DNA of 64,000 nucleotides from Lytechinus variegatus. Taxonomy: Eukaryota > Echinodermata > Echinoidea > Temnopleuroida > Toxopneustidae. How positions within the stretch are numbered: the first letter of the stretch is position 1; every line of letters begins with the position of its first letter. The position numbers and the translations under genes are program-made. Below are positions 1 through 11,570 of the stretch, in pieces. Where the stretch lies: positions 56,435,048-56,499,047 of the forward strand of contig NC_054741.1 in assembly GCF_018143015.1 (NCBI RefSeq), written 5' to 3'. The notes under the pieces are model-generated. The model was not told the DNA's origin. It saw nothing but the letters and a program-made list of their open reading frames with translations, and did not search any database.

Positions 1-224
1 AAAATTAAGGGGAGGGGGGTCCACCTGAAATTTCGGGATGGACACATGTGAAAAAAAAGATCATCAACAAAACGTTTAGGGGGGTGACCACAAAAAAATT
101 TAGGGGGTCCATCTAAATTAGAGGACGACGCAGGAAACAAAATTGACAAGCAAAAAAAAAAGGTTATCAACAGAAATTTGAGGTGGGGGCAGGCCCCCTT
201 CGTCCCCCCGCTTCCGCCGTCTAT
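1..224. repeat. G-run-rich transposon-derived sequence, cut by the window edge
   Basis: Short runs of G (positions 11-19 and 81-86), A-runs, and a C-rich block near 195-220 resemble the G/C-run ends of the non-autonomous elements found elsewhere in the window. Homology to the 5' flank of unit 3 begins only at about 225. The left end is outside the window, so the family cannot be named. No gene is seen. Confidence 0.3.
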
Positions 225-1130
225 GGTATGCTCTTATTCCAATAAGTGGTTCCTTTGGGATATATGGTCACTAGTATTAGCCGACTTAGAAAAGGTTGAC
301 TCAGCCTCCTTCTCTCTTGAACTTACAAGCCCACTACACAGTTGTGGTGTATCTCTTTCTGCAACAAACACTTTATAAAAACACTGGTTTCAGAAAGCAA
401 AGGTGTCTGATCCTATTGAAGAGAAGTACCAGATCACGATGCCTTCAAAGACCTTTTCCAGCATTTCAGACTAGTTCATCACTCATGAACGGTAATGTAG
501 TCTTGTCTGGAAGATGTTGGAATGTCTTTGCAATCTCTTGGATTTACCAAGAAATTGACACCAAGTCTTCTTCAATCTTTGATGCATTTCAAAGGTCTAA
601 TTCAACAATTCAGGCTAGTTCATCAACCATGAAAGGTGATAAAGTCATTCAGGAAGATGATAAAATGTCCTCGCAGTTCCTAGCATTAACAAATCAAGCA
701 ATGTCAAGACTTCTCTAACATTCTGATGGTGTTTTTATAATTATTTGAATCCTGAGTGCATTGCAGCAACATTCACTTTTGATATTCTTACATGTCTTAT
801 ACATTCGTATATAGAAATACGAGATGATCTGAGCACTCATTCGTTTCGCTCCCATTGGAAGAAAACGTTTCTGAAAGGATTATGGATGGAAAATACAACT
901 TTCGGTTTTAGCATTTATAACTTTCTGGATTTAATAGAAACGTGACTTCATCAACAGCGTGATGATAATAGTGATAGAAACGGCTAAAATGCTAAAAACT
1001 TTCTTTAAAACCATAATATTTTCTCCTTTTCATGCACACAACATTATGACCAAGTATGCATTCCCTTTTAACACTGAATATGAATCTTTACCCAAAATGA
1101 ATATTTGTGTCAACTTTTATGAGCACAGGC
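225..1130 (+). repeat. 5' flank of TRIM unit 1, paralogous to 54,940-55,530
   Basis: Blocks such as 270-330 (CCGACTTAGAAA, then GACTCAGCC) and 630-665 (ATGAAAGGTGATAAAGTCAT) recur at 55,010-55,045 and 55,160-55,200, in the same order and orientation. This shows that units 1 and 3 are copies of one larger segment. The small open frames here are not conserved in frame between the copies, so I call no gene. Confidence 0.6.
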
Positions 1131-1169
1131 TGAAAACTGAAAAGTAGATTGATCCATAATTAATAAGTT

Positions 1170-1765
1170 CCCCCCCCATTTTTTGGCATTTGTTGTTACC
1201 GAGGCCATGCACTCTCTAACAAAATGAAAAAAAAGTTCTTGCACATCTTTACCTCAAGGCAAATGTGGTAGCCATAATTATTTCATGAGAATTGGTTCAA
1301 AACTGATCAAGTAGTTCAAATTGCAAGGTTTTTACCCAAATTTTGCCATATAATACGTTGTTACCATGGCGACACAATTTCTGAAACACACATAAAATTT
1401 CTGTCTACATCTTTACTTCAGAGCCAATGTGTGTGCCAAATTTCATGAGAATTGATTAAAAACTAATGAAGCAATTTGAATTGTAAGGTTTTTTTTCCAA
1501 TTTTCACCATATGATATGATGTTACCATGGCAACAGGATTTCTGAAAGACACACAAATATGTGTCTTAGACATCTACACCTCAAGACCAATGTGTGTGCC
1601 AAATTTCATGAGAATCGGATGAAAACAGAGGAAGTAGTTCAAACTACAAGATTTTTACCTTATTTTGCCATAATATACTGTTACCATGGCAACGCAATTT
1701 CGAACACATGCAAAAATTATGTACTGCACATTTTACCCCAAGACCCAAATATGTACATACACACC
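1170..1765 (+). repeat. Tandem repeat, about 160 bp unit, each unit with an RFX X-box-like palindrome
   Basis: About 3.7 direct units, marked by the recurring GTTACCATGGCAAC at 1,360, 1,521 and 1,680 (spacings 161 and 159) and a decayed copy near 1,195. The phrases ATTTCATGAGAAT and ACATCTTTACCTCA/ACATCTACACCTCA recur in each unit. The GTTACCATGGCAAC core matches the RFX/X-box consensus. The block is a repeat in the 5' flank of TRIM unit 1 and is absent from the matching place in unit 3. Confidence 0.75.
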
Positions 1766-2137
1766 AACATCAACTCCCCTCCACCGTCACCCTTCGGCTT
1801 GTTTAGCATCTGCATTCAGCTATTCGGTGCATTGAGATGTGAGGACAAACAGAAAATCTGTTAAAAGGGTCTGAATTCAAGAACTAAACCTATGCAAAAT
1901 AATGCATTGCTATGGAGTTTTGCACTAGGGCTAGTCTATATATCAGACCAATCTAAACTCATAAATTCTGACATTTCCCCCTTTTTTTCTATGTTCCTGC
2001 AGCCAGATTTTTTTTAGAGCACACCCATTTTTAATTCTTATACATAAACAAAGGTCTGGGAAAAAAATCATGCTTTTGTCCACCGTGTCCACAAGGAGGG
2101 CATTTTTTACGCTAACAGGCCAGACTATATAGCAAAG
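1766..2137. other. AT-rich spacer with no gene seen
   Basis: A stretch of about 370 bp leading into the promoter block. I find no conserved reading frame and no repeat structure here. Confidence 0.4.
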
Positions 2138-2304
2138 GTCGGTGGAAATTCCCCGTCACTCAAACAGCTGCATATAAAATTCTTTCACGATCATAATTCT
2201 GATATGCATAACTGTGTGTTGACATGGTGAAGGACTGAGACCAATAATCTTGCCTTTATATAGAACGAAATTAACTTCTGGAATTAACAGATATAGACAA
2301 AGGT
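2138..2304 (+). promoter_or_regulatory. P1 promoter block and first-exon splice donor of TRIM unit 1
   Basis: Elements in order: GGAAATTCCCC at 2,144-2,154 (reverse complement GGGGAATTTCC, fitting the kappaB consensus GGGRNWYYCC); CCAAT at 2,241; TTTATATAG at 2,255-2,263 (TATA); and AAAG|GTGAGT with the donor GT at 2,303. The same order recurs at 33,846-34,033 and 56,173-56,349. The coding exon of TRIM-1 begins after an acceptor at 3,515, giving an inferred intron of about 1.2 kb. The transcription start has not been measured. The exon assignment rests on the conserved donor and on promoter spacing. Confidence 0.6.
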
Positions 2305-3515
2305 GAGTGAAATATTCTTGTATTGTTTAAAGTGTAGGAATATCTTTCACACATTAGCAAGATGAAATAGTGGAGAGGAAATTCCCTTACAATATGATTA
2401 TAATACAATAACTTTTTGTCAACCCGAAGTGAAAAAAAAATAAGTGGAATGAAACTGCTAGTGGACTTTTTGAATAATCAATTCTTCAATTGGACAACAT
2501 TTGTCTATAACATGTATTGTTCTGGGGTTTTCCAATAAATTTGTAACATTTCAGCATTACTCGGTATAAATTATACTTTACATTTATTGTTTGTAGGTTT
2601 TACATTCTGTTTTGAGACCATATATTTCACTGGAAAATTTGTGCCATTTAGACTAGTTTTTTAACAACGTTATTGATCAAAAGCATGAAAATATGAATAC
2701 CGCCGTTACCTAGAAAAGTCAAGTTATGCGAATAATTTGACCAAAACTTGAAACAATATGGACATGGTCAGTTACCTTGGATTTCCTATGCAGATCTATT
2801 CTTAAAAGAAAATCACAAAATTGTATCTTCTCCTTATATTTTTTATCGTTTGCAATAAGACATGAGTAAATGAATGAATGAATAGATAGATAGATAAGAT
2901 GAATAAATAAATAAATACATAAATAAATAAATGTAACATAAGCATAAGATGGAATTGGTAACTGTTACATTGTAAACTATGTTTTATTTGAAGTGCCAAT
3001 TGATCAATAATAGTAAGCTAATTTTATTTCAAAAAAATATCCAATGTTACAATGTATTGATAACAATTAGCATAAATCATTGATTGAGATAAACAACATT
3101 ATACAAGTAATGTAACAATGCTGTCCCAAAGCCCCCTAATTCATTTATGAATCAATTTATTAATAATCTACCGTATCCAAAGAATTCCCTACTTTATTGT
3201 GATTTTACTAATACTAAATATTTACATGCTTTTATCACATGCATTATGCCTATCTCCTATTTCATTATCCTATGTTTTACCCGAAGCATCCGAAGTATGG
3301 ATCGACCTCGATCCAATCGACCACCAGATGAACAGATTTTCGACACTATACCAATTCTAATTTCCTTCTAAAGAATGAATAAATCAAGAAATGTATACTG
3401 TCATACCCTTCTTCTGTTCTTTTCCAAATCGTGAGGTACGCTCCAGAGAGGAAAGAAGGTCATTGTTTTCCCTTCTCATGAATTAATTGTTTTATTTTGT
3501 TTTGTGATTATGTAG
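2305..3515 (+). other. Inferred first intron of TRIM-1, no coding sequence seen
   Basis: The stretch is bounded by the GTGAGT donor at 2,303 and by a pyrimidine-rich tract ending in TAG at 3,513. Positions 2,600-2,720 match 56,940-57,040 of unit 3. Positions 3,298-3,368 match the left half of the inverted-repeat element at 42,855-43,072. Confidence 0.45.
2866..2933. repeat. Tetranucleotide microsatellite (GAAT, GATA, AATA)
   Basis: Adjacent short arrays of GAAT, GATA and AATA with one-base slips. It lies inside the inferred first intron of TRIM-1. Confidence 0.85.
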
Positions 3516-3525
3516 AGTTCAGGTC

Positions 3526-5355
3526 ATGCTGAGGAATAAAAGACACGATTGCTCAGAGTCTGGAGTGTCCTGTATGTCTGACTACCTTCACTGATCCCAA
3601 GATCCTGTCATGTTGCCACACCTACTGCAAGGTCTGTCTGGAAAAGCTCTTGGAATCCCGTGGTGATGATCAGATGATCCGATGCCCTGTCTGCAGAGCC
3701 GATACCCAGGTCCCAAATCAGGATGTCGGCCAACTACCGGCAAGCCTAGCTTTCAGGAATCTTATAGAGGACGTGAAAAATCACCATCAAATTTGCACGA
3801 ATTGTGATTCCGAGGATAAGCACAAAGCTGTTGTCTACTGCCAAGACTGTGGCAACTATCTATGTACTACTTGCCACAATATGCACTCTCAGTGGAAAAA
3901 CTTTGTTGATCATGAGATCATAGCCATGAGTGAGATCTCATCAGGAAAGGTATCAATACGTAGATACCGGAAATGCAGGAAGCATCCGAAAGAAGACGAA
4001 GAATGTTTCTGTTCTAATTGCAAGAGATTCACATGCTTCAGGTGTGCTGTTATGGAACATAAAGACCAAGGACACCAGGTCATCGAGTCAGCTGCTTATG
4101 AAAGTCATCACACGAAGACCATCGACGAGCTTAAATCCAAGGTGGAGAAGAAACAATCTAGCTTTCAGAATTACATCGATCTCATCGATAAAGAGAAGAA
4201 GTGTGTGGATGATGCTATGAAGCATTGCGCACATGACATCGTCAAAGCATATGATGAAGCAGTTCAGCAGTTGACAGAGAAGAGAGAAATCCTACTTGGT
4301 GAAGTCAAGGGAAAGACTGAAAGAGTAGAGGAAGCCCTAGGAGAAATGAAGAAATCAGCTCAGCAGCGCATCAATCAGTTGACGACCATTGCTGAGATGG
4401 TAACCAATAGGGGAAATGCACCAGTGGACATGGATACTTTGGCTGTGTATGACACTTTATGTGAAGACCTTCAAGAGGCCTTAAATCAGGAAAATCCTGA
4501 TAACCAGCAGCCGAATAAAGCTAGCGGGGAGGCGAAAAGATCCAGTTTTGAGAGAAATATCGGAAAGGACGAGTTAGATCTTGGTAAAATTGTTAGTGTA
4601 GTTGTAAAGAGCATTGCTTTGCCTACTAAAAATAGCATGAATGTAATGATAAACACACCAGATGGTAGAATGGCTGTAGGATGTAAGGATGGTGGCGTGA
4701 ATATCTTCTCTGCGTATGGCCGTCTCCAGCAGACAGTCCTGAAGGATGTTAAGATTAGTGCATTAGGGTTCTTCTCTGATGGTCGATGTGTTGTAATTGA
4801 TATGTCAAACACTGTAGCACTGTACTCACAAGACTACACAAAGTTGAATGTGATGTTTAAGACTTTGAATAAAGATGAAGGTGGGTTTCTGACCTCACTG
4901 TTGATAGTGATGATCTGATCTATGTTAGCTACTCGAAAGCCAAGAAGATCCATGTGTTCTCATCTGCGGGTGGGAAGGCAATCAAGGAGATACCATGTCA
5001 AGGATATGATCCTTGGCAAATCACTTCTTACAATGATTCACTAATCATTAGAATGGGTAATACTGTTCGATTGGTAGACAAAGAAGGTGATGTAATGGAA
5101 ACATTAAAAAAAACAAGTAATACTTACCTATACGCTGCAGTGTCACAAAGCAATACAATCCTTATAGCCACAGTGAAGGACGATGAATGTTTGGTGAGCA
5201 TCGATGAGTACACAGACGAGCTGGAACACATTCATAACCTCATTGGCGAGTACAAGATTGAGAAGCCTGGGAGACGTTGGTATTATCTCCAGCAGTACCG
5301 ATCAGGAGAAATTGCCTTCTGCACTCCTGATAATCTCTATATTATAATCACATAA
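3526..5355 (+). pseudogene. TRIM-1: RING/B-box/coiled-coil TRIM gene, frame broken
   Basis: A TRIM-family E3 ubiquitin ligase of the TRIM2/3/56-like type: C3HC4 RING, B-box 1, B-box 2, coiled coil, then a propeller-like C-terminus. Family members ubiquitinate partners in the cytosol and many act in innate immunity. The whole coding part is one exon after a TAG|AGTTC acceptor, and it stays about 61% identical or better to TRIM-2 and TRIM-3 throughout. Against them, two single bases are missing near the start: one after the ATG at 3,526 and one at about 3,537. The start codon is therefore out of frame, TGA lies in the RING frame at 3,530, and the first in-frame ATG is 3,650, past most of the RING. 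Another single T is missing at about 4,887. The intact span would be about 610 residues. AATAAA lies at 5,388. An upstream alternative start or assembly error cannot be excluded. Confidence 0.85.
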
Positions 5356-5387
5356 AATAATGGATGAAACCGCAAGAAATACGTAAT

Positions 5388-5393
5388 AATAAA
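5388..5393 (+). promoter_or_regulatory. Candidate polyadenylation signal of TRIM-1
   Basis: AATAAA lies 33 bases after the TAA stop. The position is typical, but a hexamer is common in AT-rich DNA, so this is only a candidate. Confidence 0.35.
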
Positions 5394-6245
5394 ATATGAT
5401 CGCATACTGTAATTTTCAAGAAAAATGGTGGTTTTGAAAGACTGGTCAATCGTCAATCGCGGGGTCAAACGTATTATGGGTATGTTTTTCCCCAAAGCCT
5501 CATTTTTAAAGACTAGCCAAACGTGTTTAGGATGTGTTTTTTTTCCCCAAGCTTTTCCCCGAGGTCATATTTTGCGACAACTTCTTTAGGGGCCAAAATG
5601 TGTAAATAAAGCCCGCGAAAAACTTGTTAGGGGGTTATTTTGCACACAGAGAAAATTTCGTTTAGGGGGTATTTGGAAATTCTTTGGTCACGCGTGTGTA
5701 CAGGAGTATGTTTGACTGCGCCCCCCTCCCCCCGGACATGTTGAGTTCTCCAACTTTCCTGAATCAAACATAGAAATTATCAGTAATCAGTACTTAAGCT
5801 GTTCTTCATTTCTCGATACTGACAACAATGAGATGTCAATATACTCATGTACAGACTGAAAACTTTGACATATTTTTTAAGTAGCCCCATGTACAACGCA
5901 AGAAAGAGTTTTTTTTTCCTGATGCTATGTAATCACATGGGTGGTATCCTTACTATAATTTGGCTAATCTTGTGTGTACTTCCGTTTGTTTGACGGCGCT
6001 TTTCTCCTTGGTTTTCCACTTAATCAAGCTGGATTTTTTTTCTAAACATGGTTATCAATTTATGTTCGCAGATTGTCATGAGGGGATTTGTTTGTGGTAT
6101 TTTGGTCGCATTATTTATTATTTTTTTTTAAATTCGTAACTTTTTTGCATTCCTTTTTGCAGCACTGAGTACAGCTTCGAAGTTCGTTCCAGTCCCTTTT
6201 ACCTCTCTCGGTCAGTGAAATACAAAGCGTGCATGCAATCGTGCC

Positions 6246-6276
6246 GACCGTACCATCGACCGGGTATGGTACGGTC
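6246..6276. repeat. 11 bp inverted repeat at the hAT insertion point
   Basis: GACCGTACCAT and its reverse complement ATGGTACGGTC flank 9 bases, making a potential hairpin directly before the hAT-like end. Confidence 0.6.
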
Positions 6277-7330
6277 AGTGGCGTACCGTGGGTCACGACA
6301 TTGGGGGGGGGGGGGCACCAGCAAAAATGTTGAGTCACTTAGAGAGCGCGCGAAGCGCGCCCAGTTGCCAGGTAAACTGATCTAATAGAGACATTTTTAG
6401 GACAGTGCCATTAAACGGATATGTATCACACTGGTCAAATAATGCGAGCGCGAAGCGCAAGCTTAAAATTTTTGATATTCAGACCTAAAAAGGGACATTA
6501 TAATCAATCTTTTGTAGTCATGATACGTACCTGTCTCACTAAATAACGCGAGCGCGAAGCGCGAGCTGAAATTTTGTGTAAACATTGACCCCCAAACAGG
6601 AATTTTAAGGACAATATTTTAGGAATCCATTAAGAGTATACACATCTCAACATATTCATCTAATGCGAGTGCCAATAAGCGCTTGCTGATTTTGTTAGAA
6701 TTACACCTTAACATGCACATAAAGCACTTGCAATCATGACTAACATACCCATGTCACTAATCAAATCTTGCGAGCGCGAAGAGCGAGCTGAAAATTTAGG
6801 AAATTCAGACCTGAAGTGGGGCATTTTAAGGCTTGTTTGTAGGAATCCCGAATACCATACGTAGTTCATTAACCAAATGATGTGAGCGCGAATCGCGAGC
6901 TGAAATTTTTTTATATTCAGATCAGAAAAAGGGACATTTTAAGGGCCGATTCTAGAAATTCATGGAGAGCAGACATATTTTACCAATCCATTACTGTGAA
7001 CGTAAGCACGGAGGGAAATGTTTTTATTAAAGACCTTAAAATGGGGCCATCACTTTAAGTAGTCATGAAAAAGAAGCATACTATTGTACATAGAACAATA
7101 ACTCGAAGTGCGAGGAAATATATTTGGTGTATATTGGCTTGAAAACGGGAGGTTTTAGTATAATAGGATTATATATTTCGTTAAACAGACAATGCGAGCA
7201 CCAGGAACAATGAAGACACGGGCCCTGAGCAAATTATTTTTCATAAAATTACGAAAGAAAACGTTTCTTATGTAATATAACATAACATAATTATGATATA
7301 ACATAATGAACAATAATGTCTTTTTGGGGA
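6276..7330 (+). mobile_element. Non-autonomous hAT-like element, 3' end missing
   Basis: It starts CAGTGGCGTACCGTGGGTCA followed by a G-run, as does the complete element at 53,194-54,718. It then carries degenerate units of about 105-120 bp with the motif GCGAGCGCGAAGCGCGAGC (for example near 6,445, 6,550, 6,770 and 6,885). Homology to the complete element stops at about 7,330, before the right terminal repeat. No transposase frame is present. Confidence 0.75.
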
Positions 7331-7423
7331 GTGAAAACTGGGTACGGTCGTACGTACTCATGCGCTGGGTGCATGCAGCATGTGGTGCTGAAACAAACGT
7401 AAACAACGTAACGCAATCGGCGG

Positions 7424-7757
7424 TTACACTTCGTGATTCTGAAGGTTCGTAATTCCAAAGGTTCTTTATTACGAAGGTTCGTAATTCCGAAACACGTTAA
7501 TTGCCTATACCTCGATGCTCGTTAATCCGAAAACGAAAAAGGGTTCGTTAATCCGAACATTTGTGGAGTTATTCCGAAAACGAAATAAGGTTCGTTGTTC
7601 CGAAGGTTCGTTAATCCGAAAACAAAATAAGGTTCGTTCCGAAGTTTCGTTATTCCGAAAACGAAATAAGGTTCGTTAATCCGAAAGTTCGTTAGTCCGA
7701 AAACGAAATAAGGTTCGTTTATCCGAAAATTAATTAAAGGTTCGTATTTCCGAAAAT
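7424..7757 (+). repeat. Self-complementary TTCGTTAATCCGAA-type repeat block
   Basis: Many tandem phrases of GGTTCGTTAATCCGAA and CCGAAAACGAAATAAGG, beginning GGTTACACTTCGTGATTC. Related blocks lie at 17,472-17,690, 32,481-32,864 and 59,755-60,003. The phrases are partly self-complementary, so single strands would fold heavily. The block at 32,481 looks like a discrete insertion, so I treat this one as half of such an element. Confidence 0.7.
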
Positions 7758-7941
7758 GAAATTAATTCATTCTGGTAACAAGACGGTGTTGTCCTTGCAA
7801 GATGAAATGATATTATGCAATATAAAAAAGCTAACGATGATAAATGTGTGCGTTGTGGCCAAAGCATGTATTGATTTAAGGATAGGCGCCCGGATCAGCA
7901 TAGGCTTAATTCCGATTTTATCTGAGCAGTTGCAATCATTT

Positions 7942-10375
7942 TCCCCGTGTGGGTCTCTTTTAACCCCCACACTCTCATTTTTCCCACTGTCTGTCTCTCT
8001 CATTCATTTTCCCGTGTGGGTCTCTTTTACCCCCCCCCCTCTCATTTTTCCCATTGTTTGTCTCTCTCATTCATTTTCCCCGTGTTGTTCTCTTTAACCC
8101 CCCCCCCCCCCTCTCATTTTTCCCACTGTCTGTCTCTCTCATCCATTTTCCCCGTATAGGTCTCTTTTAACCCCCCTCTCATTTTTCCCACTGTTTTTCT
8201 CTCTCATTCATTTTCCCCGTGTGTGTCTCTTTTAACCCACCCCCCTCTCATTTTTCCCACTGTTTGTCTCTCTCATTCATTTTCCCCGTGTGGGTCTCTT
8301 TTACCCCCCCCTCTCATTTTCCCACTGTTTGTCTCTCTCATTAATTTTCCCCGTGTGGGTCTCTTTTAACCCCCCCCCCTCTCATTTTTCCCATTGTCTT
8401 TCTCTCTCATTCATTTTCCCCGTGTGTGTCTCTTTTAACCCACCCCCCTCTCATTTTTCCCACTGTTTGTCTCTCTCATTCATTTTCCCCGTGTGGGTCT
8501 CTTTTACCCCCTCTCATTTTCCCACTGTTTGTCTCTCTTCATTTCCCCCGTGTGGGTCCTTTTAACCCCCCTCTCATTTTCCCATTGTTTGTCTCTCTCA
8601 TTAATTTTCCCCGTGTGGGTCTCTTTAACCCCCCCTCTCATTTTTCCCATTGTCTGTCTCTCTCATTCATTTTCCCCGTGTGGTCTCTTTTAACCCCCCT
8701 CTCATTTTTCCCATTGTCTGTCTCTCTCATTCATTTTCCCCGTGTGGGTCTCTTTTAACCCCCCTCTCATTTTTCCCACTGTCTGTCTCTCTCATTCATT
8801 TTCCCTGTGTGGGTCTCTTTCAACCCCCACACTCTCATTTTTCCCACTGTCTGTCTCTCTCATTCATTTTCCCCGTGTGGGTCTCTTTTAAACCCCCCCC
8901 CCTCTCATTTTCCCACTGTCTGTCTCTCTCACTCATTTCCCCGTGTGGGTCTCTTTTAACCCCCCCCCCTCTCATTTTTCCCATTGTCTGTCTCTCTCAT
9001 TCATTTTCCCCGTGTGGGTCTCTTTTAACCCCCCCCCCCCTCTCATTTTTCCCACTGTCTGTCTCTCTCATCCATTTTCCCCGTGTGGTCTCTTTTACCC
9101 CCCCCCCCCTCTCATTTTTCCCACTGTCTGTCTCTCTCATTCATTTTCCCCGTGTGGGTCTCTTTTAACCCCCCCCCCTCTCATTTTCCCACTGTCTGTC
9201 TCTGTCACTCATTTTCCCGTGTGGGTCTCTTTTAACCCCCCTCTCATTTTTCCCATTGTCTGTCTCTCTCATTCATTTTCCCCGTGTGGGTCTCTTTTAA
9301 CCCCCCTCTCATTTTTCCCATTGTCTGTCTCTCTCATTCATATTTCCCCGTGTGGGTCTCTTTTAACCCCCCCTCTCATTTTCCCACTGTCTGTCTCTGT
9401 CACTCATTTTCCCCGTGTGGGTCTCTTTTAACCCCCCCTCTCATTTTTCCCATTGTCTGTCTCTCTCATTCATTTTCCCCGTGTGGGTCTCTTTAACCCC
9501 CCTCTCATTTTTCCCATTGTCTGTCTCTCATTCTCATTTTCCCCGTGTGGGTCTCTTTTAACCCCCCCTCATTTTTCCCACTGTCTGTCTCTCTCATTCA
9601 TTTTCCCTGTGTGGGTCTCTTTCAACCCCCACACTCTCATTTTTCCCACTAGCTGTCTCTCTCATTCATTTTCCCCGTGTGGGTCTCTTTTAACCCCCCC
9701 CCCCTCTCATTTCCCACTGTCTGTCTCTCTCACTCATTTTCCCCGTGTGGGTCTCTTTTAACCCCCCCCCCCCCCTCTTATTTTTCCCATTGTCTGTCTC
9801 TCTCATTCATTTTCCCTGTGGGTCTCTTTCAACCCCCACACTCTCATTTTTCCCACTGTCTGTCTCTCTCATTCATTTCCCCGTGTGGGTCTCTTTTAAC
9901 CCCCTCTCATTTTTTCCCACTGTCTGTCTCATTCATTTTCCCCGTGTGGGTCTCTTTTTAACCCCCCCACTCATTTTTCCCATTGTTTGTCTCTCTCATT
10001 CATTTTCCCGTGTGGGTCTCTTTTAACCCCCCCCCTCTCATTTTTCCCATTGTCTGTCTCTCTCATTCATTTTCCCTGTGTGGGTCTCTTTCAACCCCCA
10101 CACTCTCATTTTTCCCCACTGTCTGTCTCTCTCATTCATTTTCCCCGTGTGGGTCTCTTTTAACCCCCCCCCCCCCCCATTTTTTCCCATTGTCTGTCTC
10201 TCTCATTCATTTTCCCCGAGTGTGTCTCTTTTTAACCCCCCTCTCATTTTTCCCATTGTCTGTCTCTCTCATTCATTTTCCCCGTGTGGGTCTGTTTTAA
10301 CCCCATCTCATTTTTCCCATTGTCTGTCTCTCATTTTCCTCACTGTCTGTCTAACTCATTTTTCCCACCACTGTT
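7942..10375 (+). repeat. Minisatellite array A, pyrimidine-rich, unit about 65-70 bp
   Basis: About 36 direct units of the form CCCCGTGTGGGTCTCTTTTA, a variable C-run, CTCTCATTTTTCCC, then a CTGTCTGTCTCTC phrase ending TTCATTTT. Unit length varies mainly through the C-run (4 to 14). A sister type has TTTCAACCCCCACACTCTC, for example at about 8,820, 9,624, 9,832 and 10,095. All three forward frames stay open for long stretches because the unit is short of stops. I regard these as artefacts, not genes. The minus strand has runs of G that could form quadruplexes. Confidence 0.95.
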
Positions 10376-11086
10376 TCTGTCTACTTCATTTTCACCCCCC
10401 TTTCTTCTTTTCGACATCTTGCTGTACTTATATTTATGATTGAGCAACCTTTGATTAATTAAGTACAAACAACTGCAGTCTAATGTACATTGTATGTTGC
10501 ATGTGCAATGTACTTACATATTTATTTCTGACCCAATACTGATAACATTTCTATATCACAATAATTGCCTCTTGACTGCTTACTGAATACACCGGGTTCT
10601 AATACATTTTTCCATTTTATATGGTTAGATTTGGTTTTCACTCTGTTATGATTATTGAAGTTCTTCCTCCAGTTCAACCCAAGATGCTTAACTTAACTGA
10701 ATCTTCTATCTATATATATTAAAAGAGAAGTCTGCTATGAATCAGTTGTTTAAATATATTTCATCAATGAACTGTTTGGCTTTCAGTGTAAATAGGCAGT
10801 CTAGCTGTACATAAAAGAATGTCACCCCCTCTCCCACACACACACACCTTGATAAAGAAAAATGACTCCTACCCCCTGTGCTGTCACAGGTAATTGCTGC
10901 TAGTTCTGATAATTAATCGATTCTAAACTACAATTTAAACACATTTCTCTGAAAATGCTGGATTCCTAATCTTTGAAATTATTATGTACCAATCAAATTA
11001 CTAAAAAATCTTTAGTTACATACTTTTTTATTTTCATATTCTTCCCATTTCATGAGTCAATTTTTTGACAACTTTTGGCAGCAGGA
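10376..11086. other. AT-rich unique sequence, no gene seen
   Basis: It is duplicated at 20,230-20,950 with few changes. There is no frame conserved by codon pattern, only a short CA repeat near 10,840. Confidence 0.45.
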
Positions 11087-11290
11087 CCTGACGAGTCACA
11101 ACCCATGCAAGGGACCTATCCCTCGGGTATCCCTGCCCCCCCCCCTGACGAGCTTGAAGACTTTTTTTTGTTTGCCATTTTTTTCTTGAACGAAATCCTA
11201 TATTTGTGATTGAAGACTTTTTTTTGCTTTTCTAATTTTTGGGCGGACGAATTTGCCCCCCCCCCCTGTGAAAAATCCTATACGCCACTG
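11087..11290 (+). mobile_element. Short hAT-like non-autonomous element with 8 bp target duplication
   Basis: CAGCAGGA flanks it on both sides (11,079-11,086 and 11,291-11,298). The right end is TACGCCACTG, the reverse complement of the hAT-like CAGTGGCGTA. The left end (CCTGACGAG) is a weak match, so that terminus has diverged. C-runs and T-runs fill the interior. There is no coding capacity. Confidence 0.7.
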
Positions 11291-11570
11291 CAGCAGGATA
11301 AGAATAATTTTCAACTGGTAAAGTTGACAACTGGCATAAAAGTGTAGTCTAAGTTAACTCAGTTTTAACTAAACAATGGCTTAGAATACGACCCGTACTT
11401 TTTTTTATCCAACTCAAATCTAATTGATGACTAATAATATGGAAAATCTGATAAATTGATTAAACTGTATTGCTACATTTGTGCCAATTAATATGTTAAT
11501 TTCAATCAAATGCAACACAAAGATATGAAAAAAAATTTAAGAACCTCTTAATGATCAGCAGTGGTATTTT

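Noticed and set aside
296-945. Forward frames of 140 and 66 codons in the unit-1 flank
   Set aside because: The paralogous stretch at 55,010-55,400 has indels that do not respect the frames.
4486-4812. Minus frames over the TRIM genes (also 44,193, 44,508, 63,092, 63,422)
   Set aside because: Antisense shadows of the TRIM coding sequence.
7942-10375. CRISPR-like spaced repeats
   Set aside because: Units are contiguous and near identical with no unique spacers, in a metazoan setting.
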